Shown here: piece by piece, positions 9,800 to 19,928 of the stretch
Position numbering within the stretch: position 1 is the first letter of the stretch
Layout: each line of letters begins with the position of its first letter
Assembly: GCA_020186115.1 (NCBI GenBank)
Contig: WSYJ01000030.1
Location: 248,001-312,000, forward strand
DNA: 64,000 nt
Direction of reading: 5' to 3'
Source of the DNA: Histomonas meleagridis
Taxonomy: Eukaryota; Parabasalia; Tritrichomonadida; Dientamoebidae
Position numbers and translations under genes: made by a program
Notes under the pieces: model-generated
What the model was told of the DNA's origin: nothing
Databases searched by the model: none
Seen by the model: only the letters and a program-made list of their open reading frames with translations

Positions 9800-10189
9800 A
9801 CCCTTTTTCCTCCTCTGTTAAACAGTTTGCAGCTCTTCTATATTTTTTTATTTTCTCTCGAACATGAATATACATTATGAAAAACTGTCTACTTTCATAC
9901 AACTCCGATGAATTTCTTGGAATAAAATATACCTTGATTCTCGCATCAGAAGGTTTGCTACCGAAAATACAGAAGATTTGAACTTTTACAATTGTACCAA
10001 TTGGAATTTAGTAAAAACGATATATTCTTCAAAAAGGCATTGTAAGTGAAATACAATGATATTCTTTCATATTTATTCATTGACCTTGGTAGACTGCTGT
10101 GAAAAACTTGTAGACCGACAACAAAATTTTCGATAAATCATAAAATTTGATATCGTTCATTAGTCAATCGAAATCTTACAAGCATGTAA
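9800..10189. other. Intergenic, nothing recognised
   Basis: AT-rich spacer between tRNA-Phe and a pair of direct repeats. No coding or RNA signal is visible. Confidence 0.4.
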
Positions 10190-10253
10190 TACTTTTTATA
10201 GCTGAAAAAAGCTTCTGCGAGTGACACTCTTCTCGATGCAAACAGTTTTTCAC
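10190..10253. repeat. 64-bp direct repeat, copy 1
   Basis: It begins TACTTTTTATAGCTGAAAA and ends CAGTTTTTCAC. The second copy lies at 10277-10340 with two substitutions. TGAAAAA near the start can pair with TTTTTCA at the end, so a transcript could fold back. It lies just beyond the 3' end of the SYF1 gene. Confidence 0.8.
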
Positions 10254-10276
10254 TGCAGTTTCTGTACATATCCATA

Positions 10277-10340
10277 TACTTTTTATAGCTGAAAAAAGCT
10301 TCTGCGAATGACACTCTTCTTGATGCAAACAGTTTTTCAC
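10277..10340. repeat. 64-bp direct repeat, copy 2
   Basis: This differs from copy 1 (10190-10253) by one G-to-A and one C-to-T change, with an 87-bp period. It ends 35 bp from the stop codon of the convergent SYF1 gene. No coding potential is seen. Confidence 0.8.
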
Positions 10341-10374
10341 ATATTTATTTCAATAAATTTCTTTATTTATTAAA

Positions 10375-12756
10375 TCACATCGGCCTAATTCCCAAGCCCA
10401 TTTTCCTTTGCATTCTTTCGATTGCCGTAAACTTACCCTGATCGTAAATAGTTTCTGCTATCTTCAGCTCGTTATTCATTACTTCTTGAGTTGCGTCCAC
10501 TTCTGCTATTTCTCTATCCTCATCTTCCTTCGATATTTCTGTGACTTCAGCGTTATTTGTCACTCTATTAAACCTTGCGACAGCCAAATTCTTTTGTGAC
10601 AACATTTCGGTGAATGTTTCCTTCGTTCCATGTAATCTTTCGAACTGTTCATACTTCTCCCAAAACTCTTTACACTTCTCAGGGTCAGCGAATTGGCTTC
10701 CATGTATATATATGAATCTTGCTCTTTCATATTCAGTCAATTTCGTTTCAAGTGCTGCATATCTTTCACTCCATTTTGCTGCTCTTAAATCAGTGAATTT
10801 ATGAATTGCATATTCATAAATTTCTCTTGATTTAGCAACGCCATATAATTTACACGCAGAAGTTATCCATGTGTTAAACATATCTTCTTCATTCTTATCA
10901 TCGATTTGGTTTATAGCTCTTCGATATATTTCCATTGCATGTCGAATAAGTCCATAATCTTCTTCGAATTTAGCATATAATATATATAATGGAAATGATT
11001 CCTTCTTAGGCGCATCTTTTAATGCATCTTCAAATAAATCCCGAGTTAATTCCCGACGTGTACCTTTGTAACGTGATATGAATTTATATAAATAACGTAA
11101 CCATAAGTTACCACATGTCGGCCAACCAGATGATGATATACCACGTTCAAAGACTCGAAACATTTCTTCGTAATGATTATTCTCTTCAAGGAATTGTGCA
11201 TATGCTAATATATGTCTTTGTGTTGCTGAACGACTCTTTAAACATTTCTCAAATAACTCTTTGATACTTGATTCTGATCCTAAATTCCATTCGACGTCGA
11301 TTGCAAATGACCATAAATTCGATGATCCAATTGCTCCGTCAATTCGATTATCATTTATAGCATTTAATAATATTTCACGTGAATGAGTTTCTTTTTGATT
11401 AAGTAATTCTAATTCCGCATAATATTGATAAATGCCAACAATATCTGACTTCAATAATGATTCATCTTGTAATGAATATTCTAATACTATATATGGATCA
11501 TCTAAAAGTTTCGATAAGTTAATCCATAAGTCACAATATCGACCATCAAATGCTTTACGTGGTTCAACTGTTTCGATTGCTTCTTCCATTATTTTGATTT
11601 GTCCTAATTGTTCTGATAATTGTTCAACTTGTTCCCATAACTTATGACGTGTTTTGGGCTCATATTCATATGGATGATCTAAATATAATGTAGTTCGTTC
11701 GACCCATAATGATATGTTGTTCTTATCATGACGAATAAGTGTAGCATTAAGTAATATCGGTCGTCGTGCTAATAAATCTTCAAGTTTCGCATAAAACATT
11801 TGCATACTTTTGCTATGTAATGGGATATTATATAATAATTGTGATGCACCTTCAAAGACATTAGCAAAATCATGTGCTGTAGTGGTACTATTTAATGCAT
11901 CTTCAAAGGTTTGAATGGCATCTGCAAATCGACCTAATCGTGCATAATGTTCTCCAATTAATACCCAAACATTACCTGTTTCAATGATAAAATCTTTGCA
12001 GCCATCACGTAATAATTTCTCAGCATTAGGAACAGTGGGATCTGAACCAATAACACTCGCTAATTGTTCCCACCAATAAAATTTGGGACGATTATTAAGC
12101 GATCGAAAGTTTGGATCGTTCAATAGTTGTGTTAAAAAATAGGCCGCACTTTTGGTGGCCTTTTCTGATATAAAATACTCACATGCATCTTCAATATGTT
12201 CGGGATGGAGCTGTAGAAATCGTCGATATGCATCATCGGCTGTAGATATAGAATGTAAATTTCGAACTATTGGAAGATAACATTCCCAAAGTCGATCATG
12301 TTGTGTAATTGGAAGTGATTGAAGTGCACGATTCATTGTACGCCTTAAAAGTGTGACTTGATGTTGTTTTCCAAGAAATGTTAAATAATCGAGCCAAAGT
12401 CGTGGACAGGTCCAAAGATTAAGTAGGGCTCTTTCATAAACACCATTGGCTTTGCGCATGGATTCTTCATGATCTGAAAGAAATTGAAGTGAATATGAAG
12501 AACGTGTATCACAATAATCAATCCAAATCTTATAAGAACGTGGGAAATCAGCTACTGCTCTCTCATAGAAAATCCAAAGCTTTTGAGTACTATCAAGTAA
12601 TTCTTCAATGCTACAATTACCGTTCATGTTAAGATACATTTGTTTTTTAATGTCAATATATTGAAGCCATATACGAATAAAGCTTGTCCTCCTTTCACCA
12701 AGTGAATTTTGTATGAGTTCTTGTTCATATGAAACATCTGTCACTTGGATTTCCAT
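10375..12756 (-). CDS. SYF1: Pre-mRNA splicing factor SYF1/XAB2
   Basis: The 793-residue protein is built from HAT (half-a-TPR) repeats along its whole length, with the recurring W..Y..FE and YERA patterns. Blocks such as LPITQHDRLWECYLP (about residues 153-167), RRPILLNATLIRHD and the SSGWPTCGNLWLRYL segment match SYF1/XAB2 rather than its paralogue Clf1/CRNKL1. SYF1 is a scaffold of the NineTeen complex in the activated spliceosome. It is slightly shorter than the human protein (about 855 residues). Its presence fits the few introns known in trichomonads, although no intron was seen in this window. Confidence 0.9.
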   Translation of the reverse strand: MEIQVTDVSYEQELIQNSLGERRTSFIRIWLQYIDIKKQMYLNMNGNCSIEELLDSTQKLWIFYERAVADFPRSYKIWIDYCDTRSSYSLQFLSDHEESMRKANGVYERALLNLWTCPRLWLDYLTFLGKQHQVTLLRRTMNRALQSLPITQHDRLWECYLPIVRNLHSISTADDAYRRFLQLHPEHIEDACEYFISEKATKSAAYFLTQLLNDPNFRSLNNRPKFYWWEQLASVIGSDPTVPNAEKLLRDGCKDFIIETGNVWVLIGEHYARLGRFADAIQTFEDALNSTTTAHDFANVFEGASQLLYNIPLHSKSMQMFYAKLEDLLARRPILLNATLIRHDKNNISLWVERTTLYLDHPYEYEPKTRHKLWEQVEQLSEQLGQIKIMEEAIETVEPRKAFDGRYCDLWINLSKLLDDPYIVLEYSLQDESLLKSDIVGIYQYYAELELLNQKETHSREILLNAINDNRIDGAIGSSNLWSFAIDVEWNLGSESSIKELFEKCLKSRSATQRHILAYAQFLEENNHYEEMFRVFERGISSSGWPTCGNLWLRYLYKFISRYKGTRRELTRDLFEDALKDAPKKESFPLYILYAKFEEDYGLIRHAMEIYRRAINQIDDKNEEDMFNTWITSACKLYGVAKSREIYEYAIHKFTDLRAAKWSERYAALETKLTEYERARFIYIHGSQFADPEKCKEFWEKYEQFERLHGTKETFTEMLSQKNLAVARFNRVTNNAEVTEISKEDEDREIAEVDATQEVMNNELKIAETIYDQGKFTAIERMQRKMGLGIRPM

Positions 12757-12905
12757 TTTTTTGTAATTTTTTCCCGTTCAAACAGACTTTCTTAAATATT
12801 TGGTGATCAAAAATCACCTAAAAAGTCAAATGACAAAATATGGGTAATTTTGATCGTTAAACAAAAAATTCAGTCAATTTTTTCCGTTATTATATCATCC
12901 AAAAG

Positions 12906-13043
12906 ATGGCAATCTTTAATGAAGAAGGAGAAGAAAGAAGTGGTAAACTTAGTTTATGGCTTTACTTCATGGTTTGTTTTAGCTTAATTGATTATTGTAA
13001 GTCAATAATGATTTGTTTTTTTACTCTTGAATTTAATTTTTAG
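12906..13043 (+). CDS. Possible 45-residue membrane peptide
   Basis: From the ATG at 12906 a short frame encodes MAIFNEEGEERSGKL followed by a hydrophobic stretch of about 30 residues, ending in TAG. The acidic head plus single span resembles small endomembrane subunits, and the ATG sits about 150 bp upstream of the divergent SYF1 start. I recognise no family, and a frame this short could arise by chance. It ends 123 bp before the phosphatase ATG. Confidence 0.25.
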   Translation: MAIFNEEGEERSGKLSLWLYFMVCFSLIDYCKSIMICFFTLEFNF

Positions 13044-13166
13044 TTGGAAAGATATAAATGCCTAAATGTTTTGATTTTTTTCAAAACAAAAACTGCCAGA
13101 TTTTGGAAAACGAACTTTTTCTATGTTAATATAGACTCTTTATCTACAAGTTCACAAGTAAAGTTG

Positions 13167-14192
13167 ATGGAAAAAAATGATCTGATCGAAATCGCTAACA
13201 ACATTTTACTCCTTTCTGGTCAAAATAAAGTACCAATTAGAATTTCTGGAAAACAAATTCTCGATTTAATTGAAACAACATCAAATGTATTAATGAATGA
13301 ACCACCAGTTCTTAAACTCGAAGGGAGATTTACAGTTGTTGGCGATTTGCATGGTAATTGCTTATCTCTTGTTTATATTTTAAACAAATATGGACTTCCA
13401 CCAGATACATCATACCTTTTTTTAGGGGACTATGTTGATCGTGGAAACCATTCTTGCGAACTTTTAATTCTTCTTTATTCACTCAAAGCACTTTTCCCAA
13501 ATAACATTTATTTATTAAGAGGAAACCATGAATTTTTGTCAGTTTGCTCGCAATACGGATTTTCGAGTGAGTGCTGTAAAAAGTTCAATGAACATGTATT
13601 CCTTTCTTTTGTACAAAGTTTTCAATTTTTGCCAATATCTGCCATTGTTAACAATCAAATATTTTGTGTTCACGGAGGAATATCAGAACAAATAAAATCT
13701 TTTGATGACATCAACAAAATATCAAAGGTTCAAATTGAAAATCCAAATTTGGATTCAATTGAATCAGATTTATTATGGAGTGATCCTTCAATTGATGTTG
13801 ATGAATATGGTGTTAGCATTAGAGGTGTTGGACATGTATTTGGGGCTGAAGCGTTAGATAATTTTTTGAAGATATGTAATTTTACAAGAGTAATTAGAGC
13901 ACATGAATTTTGTGAACTTGGATATGAAACAATGTTTGGAGCTGATCAGAAAATTGTTACTGTATTTAGCTCATATGATTATTGTGGACAATATAATAGT
14001 GCGGGAATTGTTAGAATAGATGAAAATAATGAAATCGATTTTGATTGTTTTGCTCCTTTGGATGTAAAACAATCTATGAAAAATAGAATGAAATTAATTA
14101 ACTATCAATTAATACCAAAGATTAATCCGATAGTTGGTGATGAAATATTGCACCTTGATAAGTGCTTCAAATCAGAACTAATAGAAATTTAA
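13167..14192 (+). CDS. PPP-family serine/threonine protein phosphatase
   Basis: The 341-residue product holds all the metal-binding signatures of PPP phosphatases: GDLHGN (about residue 59), GDYVDRGNHS (about residue 88), LLRGNHE (about residue 117) and VHGGIS (about residue 171). These bind two metal ions at the active centre. The length matches PP1/PP2A/calcineurin-type catalytic subunits, but the GFSSECCKKFNEH segment and the C-terminus are divergent and lack the PP2A DYFL tail, so the subclass is open. The frame extends upstream without an ATG; the ATG at 13167 (MEKNDLIEIANN) gives a normal family N-terminus. Confidence 0.9.
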   Translation: MEKNDLIEIANNILLLSGQNKVPIRISGKQILDLIETTSNVLMNEPPVLKLEGRFTVVGDLHGNCLSLVYILNKYGLPPDTSYLFLGDYVDRGNHSCELLILLYSLKALFPNNIYLLRGNHEFLSVCSQYGFSSECCKKFNEHVFLSFVQSFQFLPISAIVNNQIFCVHGGISEQIKSFDDINKISKVQIENPNLDSIESDLLWSDPSIDVDEYGVSIRGVGHVFGAEALDNFLKICNFTRVIRAHEFCELGYETMFGADQKIVTVFSSYDYCGQYNSAGIVRIDENNEIDFDCFAPLDVKQSMKNRMKLINYQLIPKINPIVGDEILHLDKCFKSELIEI

Positions 14193-14326
14193 TATGTAAA
14201 ATTTTACTTTAAAATTTATTGGTTTAATGACGAACGTTAAAATATTAACGGTCGGAAAACTATAAAACATCGAAAACATAAAGTAATAACATAATTATGG
14301 AAAGTAATAAGTTTACATAAATAGAA

Positions 14327-14728
14327 TTACTCTTCCTTCTTCTTGGTTTGACCGAGAAGAACTTTATGGATATGTGGTACAACACCTGCAGATGCAATTG
14401 TAATGTTGGAAAGAAGTTGATTTAATTCTTCATCATTGCGAATTGCAAGCATGATATGACGTGGTGAAATTCTTGTCTTCTTATTATCACGAGCTGCATT
14501 TCCAGCAAGTTCAAGAACTTCAACTGTAAGATATTCAAGAACTGCTGCCATGAAGACTGGAGCGCCTGCACCAACACGATCTCCATAACGACCTTCACGA
14601 AGGAAACGATGAAGACGACCTACTGGGAATTGAAGTCCTGCACGACTTGATCTTGTCTTTGGATGAGCACGTTCTCCATCAACTGCTGTCTTTGTAGCTG
14701 TTTTCTTAACACCTTTCTTAGCTGGCAT
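14327..14728 (-). CDS. H2A: Histone H2A
   Basis: The 133-residue core histone carries the H2A signature [20 protein letters not shown], the acidic-patch segment ([17 protein letters not shown]) and [17 protein letters not shown]. The tail is a short Lys/Glu-rich end without the SQ(E/D) phosphorylation motif of H2A.X. It is transcribed divergently from H2B across a 304-bp spacer. Confidence 0.98.
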   Translation of the reverse strand: MPAKKGVKKTATKTAVDGERAHPKTRSSRAGLQFPVGRLHRFLREGRYGDRVGAGAPVFMAAVLEYLTVEVLELAGNAARDNKKTRISPRHIMLAIRNDEELNQLLSNITIASAGVVPHIHKVLLGQTKKKEE

Positions 14729-15032
14729 GAAAAATAATGATTTCTTGTTTCATTCAAAAAAACAAGCGCATTTCATTCTCACAAATAATGTGGGAGCAAA
14801 ACGACAATAAATAATAGCGGGGTTAAAAAAACTATATCCATAAAAATTTTAGGGGAACAAAATGACATTATTTTTGAGAGAATTTAATTTAATTTTTTCT
14901 ATATAATTTAAGGGGCTCATGACGACATTAATATTCATTGAATATTCTAAATACAAAAACTGTTGTATCAAAACGACATTTCTAATTTTTGAACACTTTT
15001 GGAGGTAAAAATGAACTATTCATTTTCAATAA
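14729..15032. promoter_or_regulatory. Bidirectional H2A-H2B promoter with four repeated motifs
   Basis: The 304-bp spacer holds four same-direction copies of an AAAACGACATT-like element: 14798-14808, 14859-14869, 14919-14929 and 14970-14980. Copies 2 and 3 sit in a longer shared block that begins AGGGG and ends GACATTA, 60 bp apart. No such cluster was noticed elsewhere in the window. Placement between divergent histone genes suggests joint cell-cycle control; this is inferred. Confidence 0.6.
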
Positions 15033-15419
15033 ATGTCTACTAAGAAACCAGCCTCAAAGACCCCAACAGAAAAGAAGCCAGCTGTTGAAGGAGAAGCCCC
15101 AGCTGAAACCGAAAAGGAAAAGAAGCAACGTCATAAGAAGAGGAACGAATCTTTCTCATCTTACATCTTTAAGGTCCTCAAGCAAGTTCATCCAGATATT
15201 GGTATTTCTAACAAAGCTATGTTGGTTATGAACAACTTTGTTACAGATATTTTCGAACGTATTGCACGTGAAGGTGCTCGTCTTGTTGATATGAACGATC
15301 GTAACACACTCGGATCACGTGAAATTCAAACAGCTGTTCGTCTTGTTCTTCCAGGAGATCTTGCTAAGCATGCTGTTTCCGAAGGTGGTAAAGCTGTTGC
15401 TAAGTTTAATGCAGAGTAA
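15033..15419 (+). CDS. H2B: Histone H2B
   Basis: The 128-residue core histone has a Lys/Pro/Glu-rich tail followed by [20 protein letters not shown] and the C-terminal helix [20 protein letters not shown], both diagnostic of H2B. The stop codon TAA runs straight into TAAATAA, a possible overlapping cleavage/polyadenylation signal. It is paired head-to-head with H2A. Confidence 0.98.
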   Translation: MSTKKPASKTPTEKKPAVEGEAPAETEKEKKQRHKKRNESFSSYIFKVLKQVHPDIGISNKAMLVMNNFVTDIFERIAREGARLVDMNDRNTLGSREIQTAVRLVLPGDLAKHAVSEGGKAVAKFNAE

Positions 15420-15473
15420 ATAATATGTTTCTCTCTATTTAACGTCTGTTTTGTAAAATATTCAAATTCAAAA

Positions 15474-16655
15474 ATGTTTTTTTGGCTTTTCCTTCTCTTT
15501 TTTAAATGGAAAAACCAAAGTATTGCAGTAGGAATATGGGCAGGTAAAGAGACAATTTCAGGTAGGGTAAAAGCACAAGCTCAAACATGGATGAAGTTTT
15601 GGGATAGAGTTTTCGTTTTTACTGATTTCGTAAAAGATGAAGAAATTACAATGATTAACCAAGAAGCTTACCCTTGCAATGTTACTATTATTCAACTTGG
15701 TGATCTTGCTGAACATCTTGATGGAACGGAATGGACAAATAGGTGGTATCATGCACAACCACGTTTTCTTCCCGCAATGGCATCTCTTTATGAACATAAC
15801 CAAGATCACCAATGGTTTCTTTTTGGTGATGATGATACTTATATTTTTAGACCAGGAATTGAGCGCAAAGCTTCAACATTTGATTATAATAACTTAATTG
15901 CATCAGGGAAGATATGGAGTTCATGGAACCATATTACAAAAGATATTCCACCCTATTCAACTGATCGTCTATTTATGCAAGGTGGTGCTGGTGTTTTACT
16001 TTCACACGAACTCATGAAACAACTTACACCTCAGCTTCGTAATTGTAGTTTTGGTTTTAATGATCCAGATTTTGCAGGTTCGATGCGATTTTCTGTTTGT
16101 GCCGAGCGTTTCTTCGGCCAAAAAAAATGGTCAGCTTCCGACGAAGGAATCCTCCGTAATTGGGACAAAGGATTTCATTCTTCCCCACCCGACGAAGAAA
16201 TTCAATCGAAATTAATCGTTGAGCCGGTTGGAACGTTTCACCGAATTCAGCCCAAAATGTTTAATTCACTTTTCCAAGCACATGCAGCATTTTATACTAA
16301 TGCTAAAGGAGAAAAATACATTTATGATCTTGGAATATTTGCTTTCCAAAAGTATAAAATAATGCTTGGAAGAATTGGTAATGAGTTTGAATGGAGATTT
16401 GGTTATTGGATTGGCGTTGAAGATGCATTAAGAGGATTTATTATGGCTGAAAGTAACTGGGAAGCAGTTGTAGAAAATGGAATTTTAGTTGGATTCAAAC
16501 AAAAATACACAGGTAAAGTTACCGTTCATTTAAGGTGCGACGAAAGTGTTCCAGATAATAAAACATTCTTTTCACACTTTAACGATGATATGGGATCGGA
16601 ACCAGTGATGATTGCTTCATGCAAAGAAATTCCTGTTGTTACAATCAGTAAATAG
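15474..16655 (+). CDS. Fringe/GT31-like glycosyltransferase, type II membrane
   Basis: The 393-residue protein starts with a hydrophobic signal-anchor (MFFWLFLLFF). The lumenal domain shows the GT31 order: a WAGKE-type N-terminal sheet, HAQPRFLPAMASLYEHN, the metal-binding DxD motif in WFLFGDDDTYIF (about residue 120), GGAGVLLS (about residue 171) and a later SASDEGILRNW segment. Core-1 galactosyltransferases and Fringe share this plan, transferring a hexose from UDP-sugar in the Golgi. Acceptor and linkage cannot be read. The ATG at 15474 directly precedes the anchor and lies only 54 bp beyond the H2B stop. Confidence 0.85.
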   Translation: MFFWLFLLFFKWKNQSIAVGIWAGKETISGRVKAQAQTWMKFWDRVFVFTDFVKDEEITMINQEAYPCNVTIIQLGDLAEHLDGTEWTNRWYHAQPRFLPAMASLYEHNQDHQWFLFGDDDTYIFRPGIERKASTFDYNNLIASGKIWSSWNHITKDIPPYSTDRLFMQGGAGVLLSHELMKQLTPQLRNCSFGFNDPDFAGSMRFSVCAERFFGQKKWSASDEGILRNWDKGFHSSPPDEEIQSKLIVEPVGTFHRIQPKMFNSLFQAHAAFYTNAKGEKYIYDLGIFAFQKYKIMLGRIGNEFEWRFGYWIGVEDALRGFIMAESNWEAVVENGILVGFKQKYTGKVTVHLRCDESVPDNKTFFSHFNDDMGSEPVMIASCKEIPVVTISK

Positions 16656-17585
16656 AATGTTTGTTTTGAAATGATTTAAAAAAAAGATTTTTAAAATGTA
16701 AAATACATAGATATATTAAAATCAGTGATAAAAAAAATATGGTTTTTGATGATTTATTAATGATTACATAAAATTCATATGTTTCATTAATCAAATTAAG
16801 TTATTTTTAATGCTTGAGAATTTTGCAAAACACAAAATTTAATTAATACTACATTTTTACATATTCATTAGATCTTCCCTTTAGTATTTTGAAAAAAAAT
16901 TATTAATCCATATTTAATCATCTTGTGAATAATATATAAATTGCTATTAAATCCATTAAATAACATTGAAATAGTCAATCTTCTAATGTTTGGTTTTTCA
17001 TTAAAATTATAAATACTTTTATGTTTGGTGCATTAATTAAATTGCAATATTTTCAAATGTTGTAACTTAACATAAACTCTATGGTAGTGATGAAATCTTT
17101 GTTAATGTAGTGTAATGTTAAAATTCAGAAGCTTTAATGGATATTATGTATTGACTGTATCAAATTACCAATCAACTTAAATTTGTAAGTTTGAATTTCA
17201 ATTAGAAAATTCTAAATTTCTTAAATAGTATGCCTAATAAGAATGTATAATATGTATCGTTGAATCATTTTAAAATGATTCATGAAAAATCAAAATAAAT
17301 TAATCACCGTTAAAACAAAAGCAAAATGATTTATTCATATCTAATAATTTACTAAAAATTTAAACAATGGAGATATCCAGATAAATCACAGATAGCTTTT
17401 GAGCCATAAATTAAATTCAGAACAAACCGTTGACATCATCTTCATGAAAATTGCATTGATATCTGGTCATCAATTTTGATTTTTGAAAGGTTTGTCAGAT
17501 GCAAATTGTCCTGAAATTGAATGCAAACGGTCATCACCAGCAGCAAAAGTCACATCACCTTAACCCTCACTTCACATTTATCTTA
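16656..17585. other. Intergenic with actin promoter elements
   Basis: The first 800 bp are AT-rich without recognisable genes. The last 100 bp contain AAACGGTCA at about 17525-17533, near 55 bp before the actin ATG. The same core precedes several other genes in the window. Confidence 0.5.
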
Positions 17586-18718
17586 ATGGCTGAAGACGAA
17601 GTTCAAACATTAGTTATTGATAATGGTTCCGGTATGTGCAAGGCTGGTTTCGCTGGTGATGAAGCACCACGCTCAGTTTTCCCATCCATTGTTGGTCGTC
17701 CAAAGTATGTCCAAACAATCGCAGGTGGTCAAAACAAGGATACATATGTTGGTGATGAAGCATGCGCTAAGGCAGGTATCCTTATCCTCAAGTACCCAAT
17801 TGAGCACGGTATCGTTACCAACTGGGACGATATGGAAAAGATCTGGCACCACACCTTCTACAACGAATTACGTGTTGACCCAGCTGAACATCCAGTTCTT
17901 CTTACAGAAGCCCCAATGAACCCAAAGGCTAACCGTGAAAAGATGATCCAACTCCAATTCGAAACATTCAACGTTCCAGCATTCTATGTTGGTATCCAAG
18001 CCGTTCTTTCCCTTTACTCATCAGGTCGTACAACCGGTATCGTTTTCGATGCAGGGTGATGGTGTTTCCCACACAGTTCCAATCTACGAAGGTTACTCCC
18101 TTCCACACGCCATCATGCGTATCAACCTCGCCGGTCGTGATCTCACAGCCTACCTCCAAAAGATCCTCAACGAACGTGGTTACACCTTCACAACATCCGC
18201 CGAAAAGGAAATTGTTCGTGATATCAAGGAGAAGCACGCATATGTTGCACTTGATTTCGACGAAGAAATGAACAAGGCCGCCACAACATCCGAATGCGAC
18301 ATCTCATACACACTTCCAGATGGCAACGTCATCACCATCGCCAACGAGCGCTTCAGGTGCCCAGAACTTCTTTTCAAGCCACACTTCAATGGCTTCGAAT
18401 TCGAAGGTATCGACCAAACCCTCTTCAACTCCATCATGGCATGCGATATCGATGTCCGTAAGGATCTATACGCTAACATTGTTCTCTCTGGTGGTACCAC
18501 AATGTTCGAAGGTCTCCCAGAACGTATGGAGAAGGAAATGGTCCGCCTCGCACCACCAACAATGAAGATCAAAGTCGTCGCTCCACCCAGAACGTAAGTA
18601 CGCAGTTTGGATCGGTGGCTCCATCCTTGCCTCCCTTGCCACATTCCCACAAATGGTTATCACACGTGACGAATACAACGAAGCTGGTCCAGGAATTGTC
18701 CACCGCAAGTGCTTCTAA
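17586..18718 (+). CDS. ACT: Actin, interrupted by two single-base insertions
   Basis: Read across two frame changes, this gives a full-length actin of about 376 residues: [19 protein letters not shown] at the start, then [29 protein letters not shown], and an end at HRKCF. Frame is lost at GGG 18054-18056 (the family needs one G fewer between FDAG and DGVS) and again at CCC 18586-18588 (one C fewer between APP and ERKYA). Everything else, including strongly C-ending codon choice typical of highly expressed genes, is intact. It is either a very young pseudogene or, more likely, two assembly errors. The start is fixed by the conserved N-terminus. Confidence 0.93.
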
Positions 18719-19338
18719 ACAACATGAATTGTCAATTTTTTGTTTATTCTCTGTAGGATGACTTTATTTGATATCCAAACTTTTTCTCAGCTTCATTAAA
18801 CCTATTTAGAAATCGCATGTTAGTGTATTAACAATTAGAATTTTAATTTATTGAATTAGCTCATAAATTGCGTATTGTGTTGGTATTTGCTTTTGATCTT
18901 TAAATACTCTATTGATTTCATTCGCATAATTATGTTACTATAGTAGAATATGTTTTGGGAAAGTTTTTCAGTGTTGTACCAAACAGCGAATATTATTTTG
19001 CAATTTCAAATTTTTGATATAACTCTTAAAGATTTTCATTAATGCTCTGAATTGGTGTACGCGAAGTCATTTTGAAAGTGTTATTGTTTGTTCTAATAAT
19101 ATTAATCAAGCCACTTGAAGATTTTGATGTTGTTTTGTGACTTGTTTATAATAAGTAATACAGCAAAATCGTGAAAACTTGTGAATTATTATTCTATTAC
19201 ATGCAATCGCAGAAAACCTTCTTAATGATTATGTTTAACAGCATTAGAATTTATTACTAAATGTGAAAGGTTATACCCAATAAAAACATTTTAAAATAAA
19301 TATTATGTGTTTATTATTCTGTTCGATGATTACTGTTC
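18719..19338. other. Intergenic, nothing recognised
   Basis: AT-rich sequence between the actin 3' end and an ankyrin pseudogene. No coding pattern or structured RNA is evident. Confidence 0.4.
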
Positions 19339-19928
19339 TTATGCAATAATACACCTACTTTTCTGACGAATCAAGTTCTCTATTTCTGTGTGGCCATATT
19401 CAGATGCATACCTAAGAGCTGTATAAAATATTTAATATAATTTCCAAATATTATTTTGAAATATGAAATTATTAAAATAAATCCAAAATAAAACAAATAA
19501 ATATTTTTAGCATTAATATCAATTTCTTCTTGTTCAAGAAGTAATTTAACGATTTCTGTATGACCATTATAAGATGCCCAAATAAGTGCTGTTTCAAATA
19601 ATTTAAATATTTTCCAAATATCATTTTGAAACATTATATCATTATAACAAACAATGTTTTTGGCATTAATATTTATTCCTTGTTCTAAAATATATTTAAC
19701 AAGTTCTATATTTCCTATTTCCGTAGAGAAAACTAAAATGTTTTTTGGTATTTGATACGTTTGAAGAAAGTATTTAACAAGATATAAATTTCCAATTCTT
19801 GCTGCTTCATTAATCACTTTGTCATTTATTTTCATTCCTTCATTCATTAAAAATGATAAAATTTCATAATTCCCACATTCAATACAAGAACAGTTCAAAT
19901 TATTTATATTTTCATTTAGTTCTTTGTT
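19339..19928 (-). pseudogene. Ankyrin-repeat pseudogene
   Basis: The longest open part (to 19898) encodes ankyrin repeats: KINDKVINEAARIGNLYLVK, NIELVKYILEQGININAKN and TALIWASYNGHTEIVKLLLE. A further repeat (ALRYASEYGHTEIENLI) is found only in another frame and ends at a stop at 19339. Comparing the last two units shows a lost frame near 19450-19500 plus an in-frame stop (FQNNIWKLY, stop, IFYTALRYA). Upstream, the frame is open but stopped at 19929, with no ATG near a plausible N-terminus. It is therefore broken at both ends. Trichomonad genomes carry very many such genes and relics. Confidence 0.75.

Noticed and set aside
10190-10340. Transposon inverted repeats
   Set aside because: The two copies are direct, short and lack target-site duplications or a transposase nearby.
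18040-18600. Introns as explanation of the actin frame changes
   Set aside because: Only one base is in excess at each site and no splice signals are present.
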